The position numbers were made by a program, and so were the translations under genes. A stretch of DNA of 64,000 nt from Pholis gunnellus (Eukaryota > Chordata > Actinopteri > Perciformes > Pholidae). Where the stretch lies: positions 4,765,607 to 4,829,606 of the forward strand of contig OU342808.1 in NCBI GenBank assembly GCA_910591455.2, read 5' to 3'. Each line of letters starts with the position of its first letter. Position 1 is the stretch's first letter. Below the pieces are notes generated by a model. That model worked only from the letters and a program-made list of their open reading frames with translations, was not told where the DNA came from and searched no databases. Below are positions 40,536 through 53,100 of this stretch, in pieces.

Positions 40536-42400
40536 AAAAATCAGCCTGAGTAACTTAAATAAGACATTTCTAAAGGAATATAAAAAAACTGCACCACAAT
40601 GTGAAGATTTGCAGGTGTTCTTACTTTTGGTATTTGGGTTTGGGGCTGTCTGTCAGACAAAACAAGACTTTTGAATATGTCAACTTCAGTCCAAATTTTT
40701 ATGGACATTTTTTTATGATTTTCTCACATTTTATAGACCAGATGATTCATTGATTTAACCAGGAAATAAACAACAGATTAATCAAAGCAGTGGTCTAGGT
40801 CAGCTCATCCAACACCCTTTAAAGGAGCAAAAGCTCCAGACACCTGAAGGCTGTTTCTGTTGTGATTCAGACCTGGGGGGGCAGATCTATATGGAGACAC
40901 TGAACCCATACCTGCTTCTGTCGTTAGTAGTGAAACAGAAGATGTTCCAACCCTCAGAAACACCTCCTGAGTACCGTTAAGTTTACAATCTGAATAAATC
41001 CCTTTATGTTTTTTCCTACACTGAAAATAAAAACTAATAAAAACATGAGTAGAAACTGAGGTGTGAATCAGAGCCAACAGAGGAGCGCTTTACTTTAATT
41101 AAAGTATAAATCAGACACACTGCAGCTATTTTAACACTGTAAAACTGTTATTTGCAACACACATTGATTCTTTGTGCTCATTTCGTTGTTTGGTGACTTA
41201 TTTTGCTTTCACCCACGAATAACTATTAACATGAAGTTACAAGATATTTCCAGTTGAGGAAAGAGTTGTGAAGAGAAAAGAAATGTTCCGTAAACATAGA
41301 CAGAAACAGATTGATGATGTACTATGCAGGAGGTTGAAGTCAGTCAGGTTTAACTGATATTAACAGGACTACTCTGCGGTATTAATATCATGAGGGGAGT
41401 TATCCTCAATAAGTGAGGATTAGTTTATCAGTGAGGATGCTGCACCGATCATTACCACTGCAGGCATGGAGTTCAATTTATTGTTGTACAGCAGTTCAGT
41501 CAAAGTGTCATCATCACTTATCAGCTGGATATTACAGCATACAAAGTAATATTCTACAAGGGCCCAATCCCAATGCCCCCAGCCCAGCCTAAGGCCAGAA
41601 GTCCTGAACCCTCGGGGACTTCACTGACGTCACCGTGTAAATGAGCGCGAGAGGCCGCAAGAGCTTGAAATGGTACAAATAGGAACGGGACGGCACTTTG
41701 TGGGTACATATGGCGTTTCCTTGAAAACACCAACACGTTTTCTGAAACATTATGTTAAAATATGTAAAAAAGCATTATCTATGTGAAAAAAAAATATTCT
41801 CCATGTTTTTGGGAATACAATGTTGAATAAATCAGGCTATGAATTAAATATATAAACAAACCCGTTAGAATATAGAGAGGAATCAAAGTGGAACGTTTGT
41901 AAGAGCTGCTGAAAACTATATTTCCGAGTCTAAGAATAAAACAAATTTAAAGAAAACTTTTAAGATATGTTTTGTAAAAAGAAACACATACATTTTGAAC
42001 ACACTATAGGGTACCCAGTTGAATACCTAAATTAAAACTTTAAACACAAGTTTGTTTAGATCTGCAAATGATGCATTGATGTAATGTTAACTTTTGGTAA
42101 ATTCAGGAGAAATACAGACACCAACAGACAAAGCAGTCGAATTAAATAAATCCCGTTTACTTGTATTGTCCTATAAGCAAAGTATATAATGGGATTGTAG
42201 TTATTAAGTGATCAAACAATTATGAACAATATTTGAATGAAAACCTTGTGTTCTTCCTCCTCCTCACATACAGTGTTGGTGTGACATGATTTCATGAAAC
42301 CCCGTGAGCAAAGCTTTACAGCATCATTCACCGCTGATAAATAAAGAGGAGCGCTTTTCAAACTAAATGTACACTCACCGACACATTCATCCCACCGCTC
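40536..42400. other. Intergenic DNA upstream of gas1
   Basis: No gene. The 41560-41720 stretch runs from GGGCCCAATCCCAATGCCCC to AGGAACGGGACGGC and may be a decayed MITE with inverted 'cccaatccc' type ends. The rest is AT-rich. Confidence 0.45.
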
Positions 42401-42465
42401 CTCGTATCCCTCCCACCCTAACTCCCGCCCACCGCTACGTGGGAAAACCCACAACAAGTGGCCAA

Positions 42466-42470
42466 CCAAT
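42466..42470 (+). promoter_or_regulatory. CCAAT box
   Basis: CCAAT in the context GGCCAACCAATGAGG, about 730 bases before the gas1 start codon and just ahead of a GT-rich stretch. A plausible NF-Y site; use in vivo is not shown. Confidence 0.4.
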
Positions 42471-43103
42471 GAGGAGCCCCTCACTAATATGTAGAGACGG
42501 GGTGGGGTGGGAGCTGGAGGGGTGGCGGAGGGACTGAAAGACAAATGCTCAAAGTGGAGAGAGTAGAGGACCACTCCGCGACCCGCACGGGTTGTTGTTT
42601 TTTCCCCCATGCGCTGTTTGTTTTGCACTCCCGTGCGCACAAGGACTTCTAAATGATCCAGTGCGGTCCTCCAAGAGGGGGCTCTCGGGACTTGTACCGT
42701 CTTTTCTTTTTGGTGAGGGGGTGCTTGAGATCCGCTATTGCAGAGAGGACGCTGGAGCTGGAGGGCAGTTTGTGCCATTGAAATCCCTGCGATGGAATGA
42801 TCCACTGCAGAAACTCTGCTGAACTTGTGGACAACTTTTCCTTCTGCGTCTTTTTTTATTTATTTATATATTTCTTTTAATTGTTTACTCCCGTGAGGAG
42901 TGTCTGTTGGACTTCCCCCAGCCCGATCATGTATGGATAGCGGGAGGTTTCTCGCTCAGGAATCCGGCTCAAATGGATCAGCGCTGACGGGTTTTATGGA
43001 GCCGGGATTACACCGTGCAGTGGCAGCCTGTTGAACGCCCCCCACACACAAACACACACATCGTACACACACCATCTGCCTCGGAATAAACACCGCTCCT
43101 CCG

Positions 43104-43189
43104 GTGAGCAAGCGGCGAAGAAAGTTATTATTTTTGTTGTTGTCTTTACACATGACACTGTTGTGAGTTGCGCCCCGGTTTCCCCGCAG
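43104..43189 (+). other. Candidate small 5'-leader intron
   Basis: A good donor (CCG|GTGAGC) at 43104 and a pyrimidine-ending acceptor (TTTCCCCGCAG) at 43188-43189 bound 86 bases, ending nine bases short of the gas1 ATG. A branch-like TTTAC sits near 43145. Many fish introns are this short. Against it: gas1 is described as a single-exon gene in mammals, and chance matches of this quality do occur. Confidence 0.25.
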
Positions 43190-43990
43190 CCAGAACAATG
43201 GCGAGCCCCGGCGCAGCGGCACGGAGCGCCCGCCGCTCCGCTCTGCCCCTCGGCGGTGCGCTGCTGCTCCTCGGCTGCCTCGCGGCGGCCTCGCCGCCCC
43301 ACGGCCGCCGGCTGATCTGCTGGCAGGCCATCATGAACTGCCAGGCCGAGCCCGAGTGCAACTACGCGTACGAGCACTACGCGCGCGCGTGCGGCCCCGT
43401 GCTGAACGGCGAGCGGAGGAAGTGCCCGAGCCACTGCATCTCGTCGCTCGTGCAGCTCAACCTGACCAAGAACGGGCCGGCGCTGGAGGACTGCAGCTGC
43501 GCCCACGACCCGATGTGCACGAGCACCAAGCGGGCCATCGAGCCCTGCCTGCCCAAGACCACCAGCACCGGCTGCACGGAGGCCCGGCGCCAGTGCGAGC
43601 GCGACGGCCCGTGCAGCTCCTCCATGCACGACTACCTGAGGCACTGCGGGAAGCTGTTCAGCGGCGCGATCTGCACGAACGCCTGCCGCAACGTGATCGC
43701 GAACATGCGCAAGATCCCCAAGGGTCAGCAGCTGGACGCGTGCATGTGCGACGGCACGGAGCGGGCCATCTGCGAGTTCGTGAAGAGCAGCATGAAAATG
43801 CTGTGCTTCGACTCGCCCGCGCGGGGGGATGAGGGCAGCGGGTTGGACTACGGCCCGGACCCGGACTACGAGGACGAGCCTCCGGATTCGGACTACCTGG
43901 AGGAGCCGGAGAGCGGTGCCTCTCCTCGGGCGACCCGCTGCGCTTTGACCCTGCTGGCATCCATTTTGGCTCTATTTGCTCTCGTTTAAT
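43168..43990. other. CpG island over the gas1 coding region
   Basis: GCG/CGC words are dense from just before the start codon to about the stop, then drop quickly. The same high GC content keeps long frames open on the opposite strand (42994-43644) and in another + frame (43356-43832); these are shadows of gas1. An unmethylated island over a developmental single-exon gene is common. Confidence 0.8.
43198..43989 (+). CDS. gas1: Growth arrest-specific protein 1 (GPI-anchored Hedgehog co-receptor)
   Basis: Single-exon frame of 263 residues. A hydrophobic signal peptide covers about residues 15-32. Two GDNF-receptor-like cysteine domains follow: C41 to C117 with ten cysteines, and C126 to C203 with ten more in the same spacing. 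An N-glycosylation site is at N88-L-T90. Residues 211-238 form an acidic D/E/P/Y-rich linker, and A249-V263 is a hydrophobic C-terminal tail after small residues at about 239-242, as expected for a GPI-anchor signal. In other vertebrates GAS1 binds Hedgehog ligands at the cell surface with PTCH1, and can bind RET; it also slows cell-cycle entry. Human GAS1 is longer (345 residues), mainly in low-complexity parts. The ATG at 43198 has a strong start context (ACAATGG); an in-frame TTG at 43168 is not used as start. GC-rich coding sequence, unlike its AT-rich flanks. It could be gas1a or gas1b; sequence alone does not decide. Confidence 0.97.
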   Translation: MASPGAAARSARRSALPLGGALLLLGCLAAASPPHGRRLICWQAIMNCQAEPECNYAYEHYARACGPVLNGERRKCPSHCISSLVQLNLTKNGPALEDCSCAHDPMCTSTKRAIEPCLPKTTSTGCTEARRQCERDGPCSSSMHDYLRHCGKLFSGAICTNACRNVIANMRKIPKGQQLDACMCDGTERAICEFVKSSMKMLCFDSPARGDEGSGLDYGPDPDYEDEPPDSDYLEEPESGASPRATRCALTLLASILALFALV

Positions 43991-44476
43991 CCGCCGGGGT
44001 TCGTAATCTAACCCCGATTTTTTTTGTCGTGTGTCCGGATAAAACAAAACTTGTGTCTCTTTTTGACCCCGCTGCGATCGTTGGAAGATTAAGAGCCCCG
44101 CAGACTCAAAGCGGAAAAGAAAAGTGTGTTTTGTTTGAATAGAGTTTTCTAGACGCTGAAGGATTTCTAATCAGGAGATTTTCTGTGCAATTGAGAGCAG
44201 AAAGACTCTCATCTAACCCCCCCACGGCTCTGCTGATGTGAGGACCTAGATTGTCTCCTGAAGTCGTCGCCATAGAGACACAGTTGGACTTTGTTTTGGT
44301 AACAACCATCAATCAGCTGTGCACTGCCAATCCTTTTTTTTTTTTTTTTTAAATATATATATAAAGATATGAACTATTTTTCTATGACGCCTGTTTGCCG
44401 TTTTTTTGGGGGCACCAGTCTAATCTGATCTACGTATCTAAGTATTTAATGCTGGAGTCCTGTGAACTGTACGAGC

Positions 44477-44484
44477 TGTAAATA
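44477..44484 (+). promoter_or_regulatory. Pumilio response element candidate 1
   Basis: TGTAAATA, an exact match to the Pumilio consensus TGTANATA, about 490 bases after the gas1 stop. It would act in mRNA decay or translational control if this part is in the 3' UTR. Confidence 0.45.
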
Positions 44485-44628
44485 GAGCAGGAGTTTATAA
44501 GTGAAACAGTAATTTATTACACACCTATAGTTACATCCAAATGTCCACCGTGTGAATAACAGAGCGAGTATTCCAGCTTTAAAGGGAAGTCACCGTGACT
44601 GTATTCTCTTCAAAGATAATGTGCATTG

Positions 44629-44636
44629 TGTATATA
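44629..44636 (+). promoter_or_regulatory. Pumilio response element candidate 2
   Basis: TGTATATA, a second exact match to TGTANATA, 152 bases after the first. It sits in a TG/TA-rich patch, so chance occurrence is more likely than for the first. Confidence 0.35.
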
Positions 44637-45257
44637 TGTGTATAGCCTATATAGATCCACCCCCCCCCCCCCCCCCCCCAGAGAATCCTCTATGTTTTAG
44701 GCTATGAGCTGATGTATTCACTGTGTACAGCCTAGAGAAAGACACGTCTAAATCCACTGTATGATCTGCCTTAACGATATACTTTTATAGGAGGCATAAA
44801 GGAAACTTGAAGATATCCTCCTCGACTGTTGACTGTGTTTGTTTGTGTGCGTCACCGCATCACTTCCACTTTAGGCGTCGGTCGCGCCTCGGGGTTTTTT
44901 CGGACGCCGAGGAAATGGGTTTTTTCGTTTTGGAGGGTTTCTTTCAGCAGTGTAAGGAAAGCTATGTTCATAAACATCACTTATAGGAAGAATCACATGT
45001 CAATGCTTGTTTTAAAATGTTCTCACGCGTCTCAAATGTTCTCAAAGTTTAGGAGCAACTTGTTTTAATGTAAATCTGTGAGAATCTTTTACGTGACACA
45101 GTTTTTAGTCCTTAAATCTCTTTAAACTTTGCATAATGGTTCAGGTCAGATGTGCATGAAATCGAAGGGTGAAAGCAACTTATTTTGGTCCATAAGTGAG
45201 TGCACAATGGGCTCCTTAGTTTTGCTCTCACAGCAGTGATGAAGGGGGTTCCCTCGC

Positions 45258-45335
45258 TTAATAATGGACGATACGATAGACTTTATTGTCCCCATAGGTA
45301 CATTTGTCTGGGACTCAAAATGCTGCACACAGACA
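45258..45335. repeat. Fragment of a fish dispersed repeat
   Basis: GATAGACTTTATTGTCCCCA and TTTGTCTGGGACTCAAAATG resemble, from memory, the 3' tail of a widespread fish non-LTR retroelement (reading ...ACAATAAAGTCTATC on the minus strand). The fragment is short and the family name is uncertain. Confidence 0.45.
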
Positions 45336-45418
45336 CACAACATCTTGGTTTATCTCTATAGCTTCCTCCACAGCAGTTAATTAGAAAAATGAACTGACAA
45401 ACAAAGCAATGCATATAT

Positions 45419-45708
45419 CAGGGCTGGACGTTGCATCGATATCGTGATATTAGACGAGATATCGTAATATGGAACAAGTGTCGTCTTCTCCTGCTTTTAA
45501 AGGCTGCATGACAGTGAGGTGAGATCATTTTTCTGAACACACCAGACTGTTCTAACAGTTCTGTTATTTGCCATTTTTATCCACATCACTGATGATTAAT
45601 AATAAAAAATCTCACGGCGTAAATATCTGACACTTTCACGTCGCATTATCGATGTTTTTGATCGTAGATCTGATGCTATTTGATTTGGTCCACATTATCC
45701 AGCCCTGC
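45419..45708. mobile_element. hAT-like MITE
   Basis: Ends share CAGGGCTGGA in inverted orientation (45419 onward, and TCCAGCCCTG ending at 45707). The flanks TGCATATAT (45410-45418) and TGCATACAT (45709-45717) match at 8 of 9 positions, consistent with an aged target duplication. The interior has ATCGATATCGTGATATT near the left end and TTATCGATGTTTTTGATCG near the right, a style common in fish MITEs. No coding frame. Confidence 0.65.
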
Positions 45709-45966
45709 TGCATACATCCTGACGCTTGTGAAGATGCAAATTATAAAGTTTACTAATTTAAAGAAACAGTATTTCTTTTAAAATATTTGATATATATATA
45801 TATATATATAAGAGCATGTATGTGAGAAAAACAGTAAAGAGATTACGGGCTCGTTCATAAAAACTGCAGGCCGGCTTCTTCCGTTGACTGAAGGCCTAAT
45901 GACCTGCTACGTCTTGATTTAGCTGGCTGTTGTCAAAAGCAACTGGCACCGTAAATCAAGAGAACA

Positions 45967-45995
45967 CCCCCCCCCCCCCCCCCCCCCCCCCCCCC
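45967..45995. repeat. Poly-C tract
   Basis: Uninterrupted run of 29 C followed by ACCCCC. Runs this long are slippage-prone and often misread in length. Confidence 0.9.
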
Positions 45996-46698
45996 ACCCC
46001 CTTTCGCCTCCCCCCAAACCAACAGCCCCCTGCTGTATCAGAATTTACGGTCACTGGCTGTTTTTTTATTTTCATCATATATAAATATTCTTGTTTATTT
46101 TAAGAGTTTTGGTAATAGATCAGGATTTTATTTTTTTAACTTAGAATAAGTATATATATATAAAATATATATATTTTACTTACTGATGCAAACAGATAAT
46201 CAATCAATGTGGAAGTGAAGACATATTTCTGACCTGGGGGCAGCTTCTGTTGTTTCATTAGATTACAGTTAATTCCTGTAATTGGCTGGAATTAGGAGGC
46301 GCTATAAGCAGTTATATAGGTTTCTATTCACATCATCATTCATGCAGCTATGTGTGTGAATTAATAACTCCATTTAGCAGAGTTGTTTTCACGAGACACT
46401 GATCATGTCTTTGGTCGGCTTCTGGGGCTTTTTGAAATCGACTATCTGCTGCGAAATGTTTCATTAAAGCAGGGGGGGGGGGGGGGGGGGGCGGGGGACG
46501 AGGGCCCTCCAGCTGAATGGACGGAGGAGAAGTCGAGTGGCACCTTTGTCATGGAGATGTTAAGCACATAATAGTTGGGTAGCACAATGGAGAGGCACTT
46601 CATTCTTTCAGGCCGGCTTGACACCTCTGGAGAGCCGAGCGGCGGGGAAGCATGTGGGAACGATCCGCCGCCGCCGGGTCTCAGCCCTCCGCTGCAAT

Positions 46699-46741
46699 AA
46701 AAGAAGAAGAAGAAGAAGAAGGAGAAGAAGAAGAAGAAGAG
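46699..46741. repeat. (GAA)n tract
   Basis: About 14 GAA/GAG triplets, nearly pure purine. Same strand class as the tract at 47038 on the opposite strand. Confidence 0.9.
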
Positions 46742-47037
46742 GGGTGCACATGACGGGCCCCCCATAACACCTCCTGTGTTTATATTGAATTCACTTTTCT
46801 ACCTGCATGTAGTCCTTATCTTTTTTACTTCAAGAAATAACAAAAACTCACTTCCAAAAATCTTTTATAAATTTTACAATAAAACAAGTAAACTATATGC
46901 TGTGTACGCAACAACAAAAACATCCCAAATCCACTGACTGGCTCCTAAATAACACACTATGTCAGTTTCTTGCAGCGTTGTTAGGCCGGCCCGTGCATGA
47001 AGCTTTGCAGCAGGAGAATAGCTCCACAGCCCAGCCG

Positions 47038-47081
47038 CTCCTCCTCCTCCTCCTCCTCCTCCTCCTCCTCCTCCTCCTCTT
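47038..47081. repeat. (CTC)n tract
   Basis: About 14 CTC triplets, a pure polypyrimidine strand, followed by TTTCTCTTTC. Confidence 0.9.
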
Positions 47082-47438
47082 TCTCTTTCTTGTGCCTCTC
47101 GCATTTCTTCAGGCTGTTCCAGCACTCAGGAAAAAGCGCAGCGTGCGTTGATTAGGCCGTAATAATGCACTGGGTGTGAATGGATGAATGAGGTGCAAAA
47201 AAAGAAATTCTCACAAAACTGGCCCCGCCTGTCATAAAGTGAGAACGGTGCACAATAAGAGCACGCATGGTGGCGTGACGCTCACAAGGAAAACGTTGAG
47301 GAATAAAGGACATTTTTGTCTTTCCTCATAGTATGATTTTTTATTGAAATTCATTTTAAAAAGAAGTGGCCATAAAAATGTGAAAAGTTGCCACAGACAA
47401 TTTTTGGCAACCGCCTCTCTTCCTCCACTTACACAGAG

Positions 47439-47440
<2 letters not shown>

Positions 47441-47508
<68 letters not shown>
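47441..47508. repeat. (GT)n microsatellite
   Basis: About 34 uninterrupted GT units. Long enough to be highly polymorphic and able to adopt Z-form DNA. Confidence 0.97.
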
Positions 47509-47509
<1 letters not shown>

Positions 47510-49706
47510 GTGGCTCTGGGTTTGATTTACACACCGTGGCTGTTTGTGTTCCGGCCCTCTGAGCGTGTGTACGCTCTCAGCGAGCTCGGTTCACTTCCAA
47601 GCCCTTGTTCCCTTTGCCCCCCCCCCCCCCCCCCCCGAACAAAACGACCCACCCCATGCAGATCACTTCACCCCCCCTCCTTGCATATCACAGCACAGTG
47701 TTTATAAAGGTGCACTGCTTGAGGATCCCAGACGGGCTGAGAGCCACAAGAATCCTGACTGTCCTTATTTTATTTAAATTACAGAATAACTTATTTTCTT
47801 TCCCTTCCTTCCTCTACGTTTTCGTCCAACACTAATAAGTCAAGCTGCCACGTTTAATTACGCAATTTATTGACGACGTGGAGTATTTGACCGTAGCTCT
47901 ACTTTTTCTCAGTGCAGTGTTTTCAGTTAAGGCCTGGCACCAGCTACACTGGGGTTTTTTTGTGTGGTTTTTTTTTCATGCAGAGGTAAATGGAAAAACT
48001 ATATGGAACCATTTCAGCTGGAACTTGTTTTACTAAAAAAATAAAAACGTCTGAAATGCTTCGGTGTTTCAGTTGGTCCTCAAAGGACTTGAACATATAC
48101 GTTGTTGTGACTCTGGTCTCTATAAAAAAGTCAACTTTTGTTTCTTCTTCTTCCTGTTTCCCCAACTATTTTTCTATAATTACGTCCAAAAATCCTTTTC
48201 ATTCTAGCCCTCAAACATCTTCACACTTACAAAACTGATCTCCCAATGTCGGACCTTCTCGGGGGCCCTCTCGACACAACCCCCCCCCCCCCCCCCCCCT
48301 CCCTGGATGCTTGCCGCTGACCATATTTCTCACGGGGGGAATTTGTTTCGGCTCCGTGCGAGGCTGTGGGAGGCTGTGCAGAAAGTGATGTAGAAATGGT
48401 CGGACAGTTGGAATGGCTGAGACGGAGGAGGAGGAGGAGGCACTGAGATGGAAAGTTCATTTGAAAGGATTTGGATATAATCCCCTGAAGTTACCACAGG
48501 GGTGTTGGACGGAATGGGCTCCACCTCCACCCCCCCACCCGTGCTCCCACCACAGCTAAAGGTAGTGAAAGCGGCATGTTAATTGTTTTTCCTTGTGATT
48601 TTGTTGATGGGGACAGCTCTCGGAATTCCCGATTTTTGCGACGCAGAGATCATTGATCGCGTGTCTCTCTCTCTCATTAGCTGCTCGGGCCGACTTTAGA
48701 GAAAGCTCCTTGTTTTTCCTCCCTCCTACCTCAGCTGCCACTTTGATTTCATCACGCAAGACCTCTGCTAAGTTCACAACCTCTTTGAAATGAGAAAAAA
48801 AAGGGCCTGTAATCCAGTTACTCAGGCTGCGGACCTGACTCCTCAGGGTCCTGAGAGAAAAAAGAACCCCACGGCACTAATCCCACTGTCACCGGGAGGA
48901 ACGCTTTGCTACCTGACTGTCTGTGGCAGCCGTTTGATATATTCACTGTTTAAAAATGTTTCACAAAGGGGGGGGACAACAAATTGTTGCGCAACGGTTT
49001 TTGTTTGTTACACTTCGCCGCTTCTAGAGCTGGTGTAGCGCTGAGAAAAATCCAATAAGACGTCGTAGTAGTTTAGGCTGCAGAAGAATAGAAAACTATT
49101 TGGTTTGCTCAGGAAAAAAAGGCTGCTAGTACGATGTTTCTACTGAATAAAAGAGCTTTTCTCTACCATGAATAGTCTTTGTGCAGACAGGAATCTAGAA
49201 AAAACACATTCATCCTTCTCTAACCTGCAACATGAGGATTGTATCCTTGTGACCCTGCTGCCTTATCACCCTGTGAATATTGTCAAACTACTCTTCCAAC
49301 AGTGCAAAGCACACATCAGCTCCATTAAGTCTTGTTGCGTGATGAGTACTTAGTGAATGCAGACAAGATTCTACCGCTTTAAGGTTGAATATCTAATATT
49401 TCATCAAGGTGAACAGAAGTGATGTGTCTCTGTTTTGAGGTGTTTTTCTACAGGACGCGTCCCATTCCAAAACTGCCTCCCTTAAAATCTGAATGACAGC
49501 TTGTATGCTTTGGACGAATCGGATTGGAGCGGAACCACAAGTGCAGTCTGTGCAGCAACAGCATCAAATGTCGCTGCTTTTGCAGAATGTTAAAGTGCAT
49601 TGCCATGGGCAGAGCGTGCGCACAAGAGACTTTCCGGTTTGTGATTGTGAAATGAGTCATTTAGCTTAAAAAAGCTAACGTATTCACCATTTCACACCCT
49701 CAACCG

Positions 49707-50109
49707 ACTATATAAGAAGCGGATGTGGTCATCGTGACGTCACCCACTGGTTTGTGGACTGCCGTTGTGGAGGAGTGACGTAGAGACGGCGTATACGGCT
49801 CTGGTAGCAGCACCGACCTGTCAATCACAAGGTAGCCCCGCCCTAAAGCATACCCTGCTTTATGGTCTATTTGACTCTAAATGGACCATAATTTACTAAA
49901 TGAACATCACGCTGTATTGAAGAAGACTTGAAACTAGAGATTGAGACCATAAACTCATGTTTACAATGTTTACTGAGGTAATAAATCAAGAGAGAAGTAG
50001 AGTCATTTTCTCATAGACTTCTATACAACCAGAGGAGTCGCCCCCTGATGGTCAGTAAAGAGAATGCAAGTTTAAGACACTTTGGCTTCGCTCGGCAGAT
50101 CCGGAGGTT
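49707..50109 (+). repeat. Dispersed repeat family A, copy 3
   Basis: Starts ACTATATAAGAAGCGG, has TGACGTCA at 49735-49742, the ACCTGTCAATCACAAGG block, and ends AGATCCGGAGG. The core at 49857-50030 is almost identical to 4552-4725. It lacks the CAGAAGTGACAC segment kept in copies 1 and 2, so it carries an internal deletion of roughly 100 bases or is a shorter subtype. Confidence 0.85.
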
Positions 50110-53100
50110 TCTGCCTGCAACACCTGAGTAGGCTACGGCCGAGTCTGTGATGTAAGTACCAGTTTAAATGGAACACGATGCAGCACTCTCATGCTCACCC
50201 CGAATGACACACAAAGATAAGGAGTGTGAAAGAAATGTTAATAATTGACATTCTGTATGTACACCATGACACCATTTTGACTATGGCCTTTTGCACGTCT
50301 GCGAGTCTGCTAACTACAGGATATATATACATATATATATGTATATATACATAAATAAACTCTCACCTCCCCTTCAACACTCACTTCTTCTTAACCTTTC
50401 ACTATCCTTTCACTTCCTTTCCTAACTGTCTGTCTCTGAGCAGATGACACATAAGCATACGATACCTACATCCTTTAGAGCAAAGGTGTAAAAGTCAGAT
50501 GTAATTTGAAAAATGCTATAATAAACCCTTGAAAGACAACTTGGTTCTCAATCTAAATTTCCACCAAAGGAGACAGACTTTCTCGGACGGTCTGCCGGCC
50601 CATCATTGTGATGCACCACTGCTTGCTAGCAAACTGTAGGCTGAGGTAAGTTAAGTGTTGTAACTGCTGATCAAGCAAACCACTGATGCTATGTGTGCTA
50701 GTTTTTATACAGTGTTGGGGGAGGGATTATGCTAAGGATGGCTCCTGTGCACCATCGAGCCACGATTTCAGACCCGCCCCCCCAAAAAATCCTGAACACA
50801 AATATGGTGAAAAAAAGTTCTAACAAACAATTTCAGCACTATAGACACACGCTTTCATGTTTTTCTCTCTAACATCTATAATGTCTTCAGAAACAAATCT
50901 CAGATTTTAGTTTACCCTGATTTTAACGATTTTAATTCGACCCAATATAAACTTACAAGCATTTTCACAAACCTAACCAAGACATTTTTGATACCAAATC
51001 TAACCGAACCTTAACGATAACGTTGTTGCATCATAAAACAGAATCATTTGACAGCAGTGATTTGTGACACGTTCTGTGTCGTTCTGGAGGGGTCGGACAA
51101 AAACAGTTTGGTCATTTTATTGTGGAGGAAATGTCATAATAGTCAGTAAATACTTGTATTGTTAACCTAAACGTCTTCTCATATGATTTAATGTGAGCTC
51201 TGACTTGTTCTGGCAGCAGATAAATCGCATAAAGCTAACAACCTCAACTAAAGTACTGTTTTCCCATCTCACATTGTTCACACATGATTATACGAAACAT
51301 TACTGAGCTGTGAAAGTAAGCTGAATGAATAAAGGGATGGGGTGACATGGACAGATGACTGAGCATCGGTCAGCCCTCCCCAGATACATCGTGGTAATTC
51401 TTCATTGTCCTTTAATTAAATTGTTTTAACAGTTTTATGCTGCTCCGTCCGGCCCCGGCTGGAGTGAAGTGACCCCACACGGGGGGGGGGGGACATTCCC
51501 AGCGTGTTCACACTTCACTGGAGTGTTTGCCTTTCACTTTGACCATAACACAAACAAGCTTCAACCCCGCAAATAAACAAAACGAGTGCAGCGGGACGCG
51601 GCCCAAGAGCAGAGGGGCTGAGGCTGAACGGGTCGGGGACGACCTCCGCTCGCTGTTTACGTGTGTGCGAGCGTCCGTTTGCGTTGGAGGGTAGCAGGGG
51701 GGAGATGATGGATCCTCCAAAGCTGTTTTTACATCTCATCCTTTTTTCTTTCTGTTTTTTTCCCCAGCATCCCACAACCAACCTCTACCTCCCCAAAAGC
51801 CTCCTCTAACTGTGCACTCTTCAGAGGCCTCCACAATTCAAGGAATTAGAAAGCGAGGGGCAGAGGGGGGAGGGGCCGGGGGACGAGAGACAGAGAAAGA
51901 GACAGAGGGGGGACACAAAACTTGCTGACACGGGGCATAACTTAATTTCCACGGTAGGGGGACAGCTGTGCGGCGTAATCTGCCATGGCAGGCCATTCAC
52001 ACTTCAATGGCAGGCTTGACCAGCCAAGGAAAACTCAGAACTACAGCCAGCCCCCCCCCCCCTCTCAGTGAAGGAGGTGGTGACCGGGCCACCATTTATG
52101 GGCCTGTCTTAAAGAAACATACCCCTCTCGCTTGTTATTGATAACACCCCCCAGCCCCTAAAGACACACACACACACACACGCACGCACACACACACACA
52201 CACACATCCAAGTCAGTGGGATTCTTAGCTGCCATGACATCTCAGGAGGCCGCATGAATCTTAAGGAAGGTCGCCATTTCCCATCATCACTCTTTGTGGC
52301 AAAAGTGGATAAGACTTGTCTTTGTGTCATCCCTACAGTCGTCGTAATATGTGATATTTGATCACCCCCCCAGCCCCAGTTTGACCAGCAGCTGGACGGG
52401 CTGTTCTCATACACTTTTTTGGTGCTCTACATACAAAAAGTAATGCACCATAATTTACATATGGCCCACGTAATTCATTCTTATGTAATCCCCAGGACAG
52501 GTGGCTTCATATAAAGAGTGACAACGTCGGCGTTGGGACGGGGGTTCGGGTCTAAACTTAATTTCCTAAAGCATAACCAAGTATTTCTGTTGCTTAAACA
52601 CTGCGGGGGCTTTCACAGGAGCTCCGATCGCTCGTGTTGCTGGACATTCTAAAGAAAAAAAAAAATGGACAAAATTACTTTTTGTAAGTTTCATTGTATG
52701 AGGATACGTTCTTCAGCTCCATCTGAACCTCTTGTATTATTATTATTATTATTTTTTTTATCCAGTGCTATTTACCAGTTTGAAGAGAAGAGGACAGAGA
52801 GCTGATGCAATAGATTTCAAAACCTTTCAAAAAGGTTTTATAAATGTGTTTGGTAGGAAACTTGTCTTTTGTTTCGGTGAAAAAAGTGCCTCACTTAAAT
52901 GCATCTTTTGTTCACCGACAGTGTTGACAAGGCGATTGTTTGAATCTTTTTCTTCCTTTTTTTTTTTTACACTCTGAATGTTAAGAGAACATGGATTATT
53001 TATCGGTTCCTAACAAAAGTCAAAACAACATTTCCAAACAGGAAATGTGCTCTCACCCCGACATGAATAATGAGGCCGTAGCTCGGGAGTTGCGGGGAGT

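Larger units (their letters stand above)
42401..43197 (+). promoter_or_regulatory. gas1 promoter and 5' leader region
   Basis: Composition shifts here from AT-rich to GC-rich on entering the gas1 CpG island. A CCAAT box is at 42466-42470, followed by a G-rich GGGGTGGGGTGGGAGC stretch (42499-42514) typical of Sp/KLF-type sites. No good TATA box is placed at the expected distance; the TATTTATATATTTC at about 42858-42880 is AT-rich but lies inside the likely leader. If transcription starts soon after the CCAAT box, the leader would hold several upstream ATGs (42545, 42609, 42654 and others) with short frames. The true start site cannot be fixed from sequence. Confidence 0.5.
43990..45257 (+). 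other. gas1 3' untranslated region and downstream flank
   Basis: GC content falls after the stop and the DNA becomes T-rich (poly-T at about 44334-44350). No canonical AATAAA is present between the stop and 45257; variant signals are TATAAA near 44360 and CATAAA near 44794. An AATAAA at 45601 lies inside a MITE and is less likely to be used. Two Pumilio-type motifs (listed separately) lie in the first 650 bases. A poly-C run of about 22 is at 44659-44680. The mRNA end cannot be fixed. Confidence 0.5.
45718..49706. other. Intergenic DNA dominated by simple repeats
   Basis: No gene. From 45.8 to 48.3 kb lie an (AT)n tract (45789-45811), C29 (45967-45995), G20 (46472-46491), (GAA)n (46699-46741), (CTC)n (47038-47081), (GT)34 (47441-47508), C20 (47617-47636) and C20 (48280-48299). 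The block 48310-48780 is repeat-free with balanced composition and may be conserved non-coding DNA. The poly-C and poly-G lengths may be unreliable in the assembly. Confidence 0.6.
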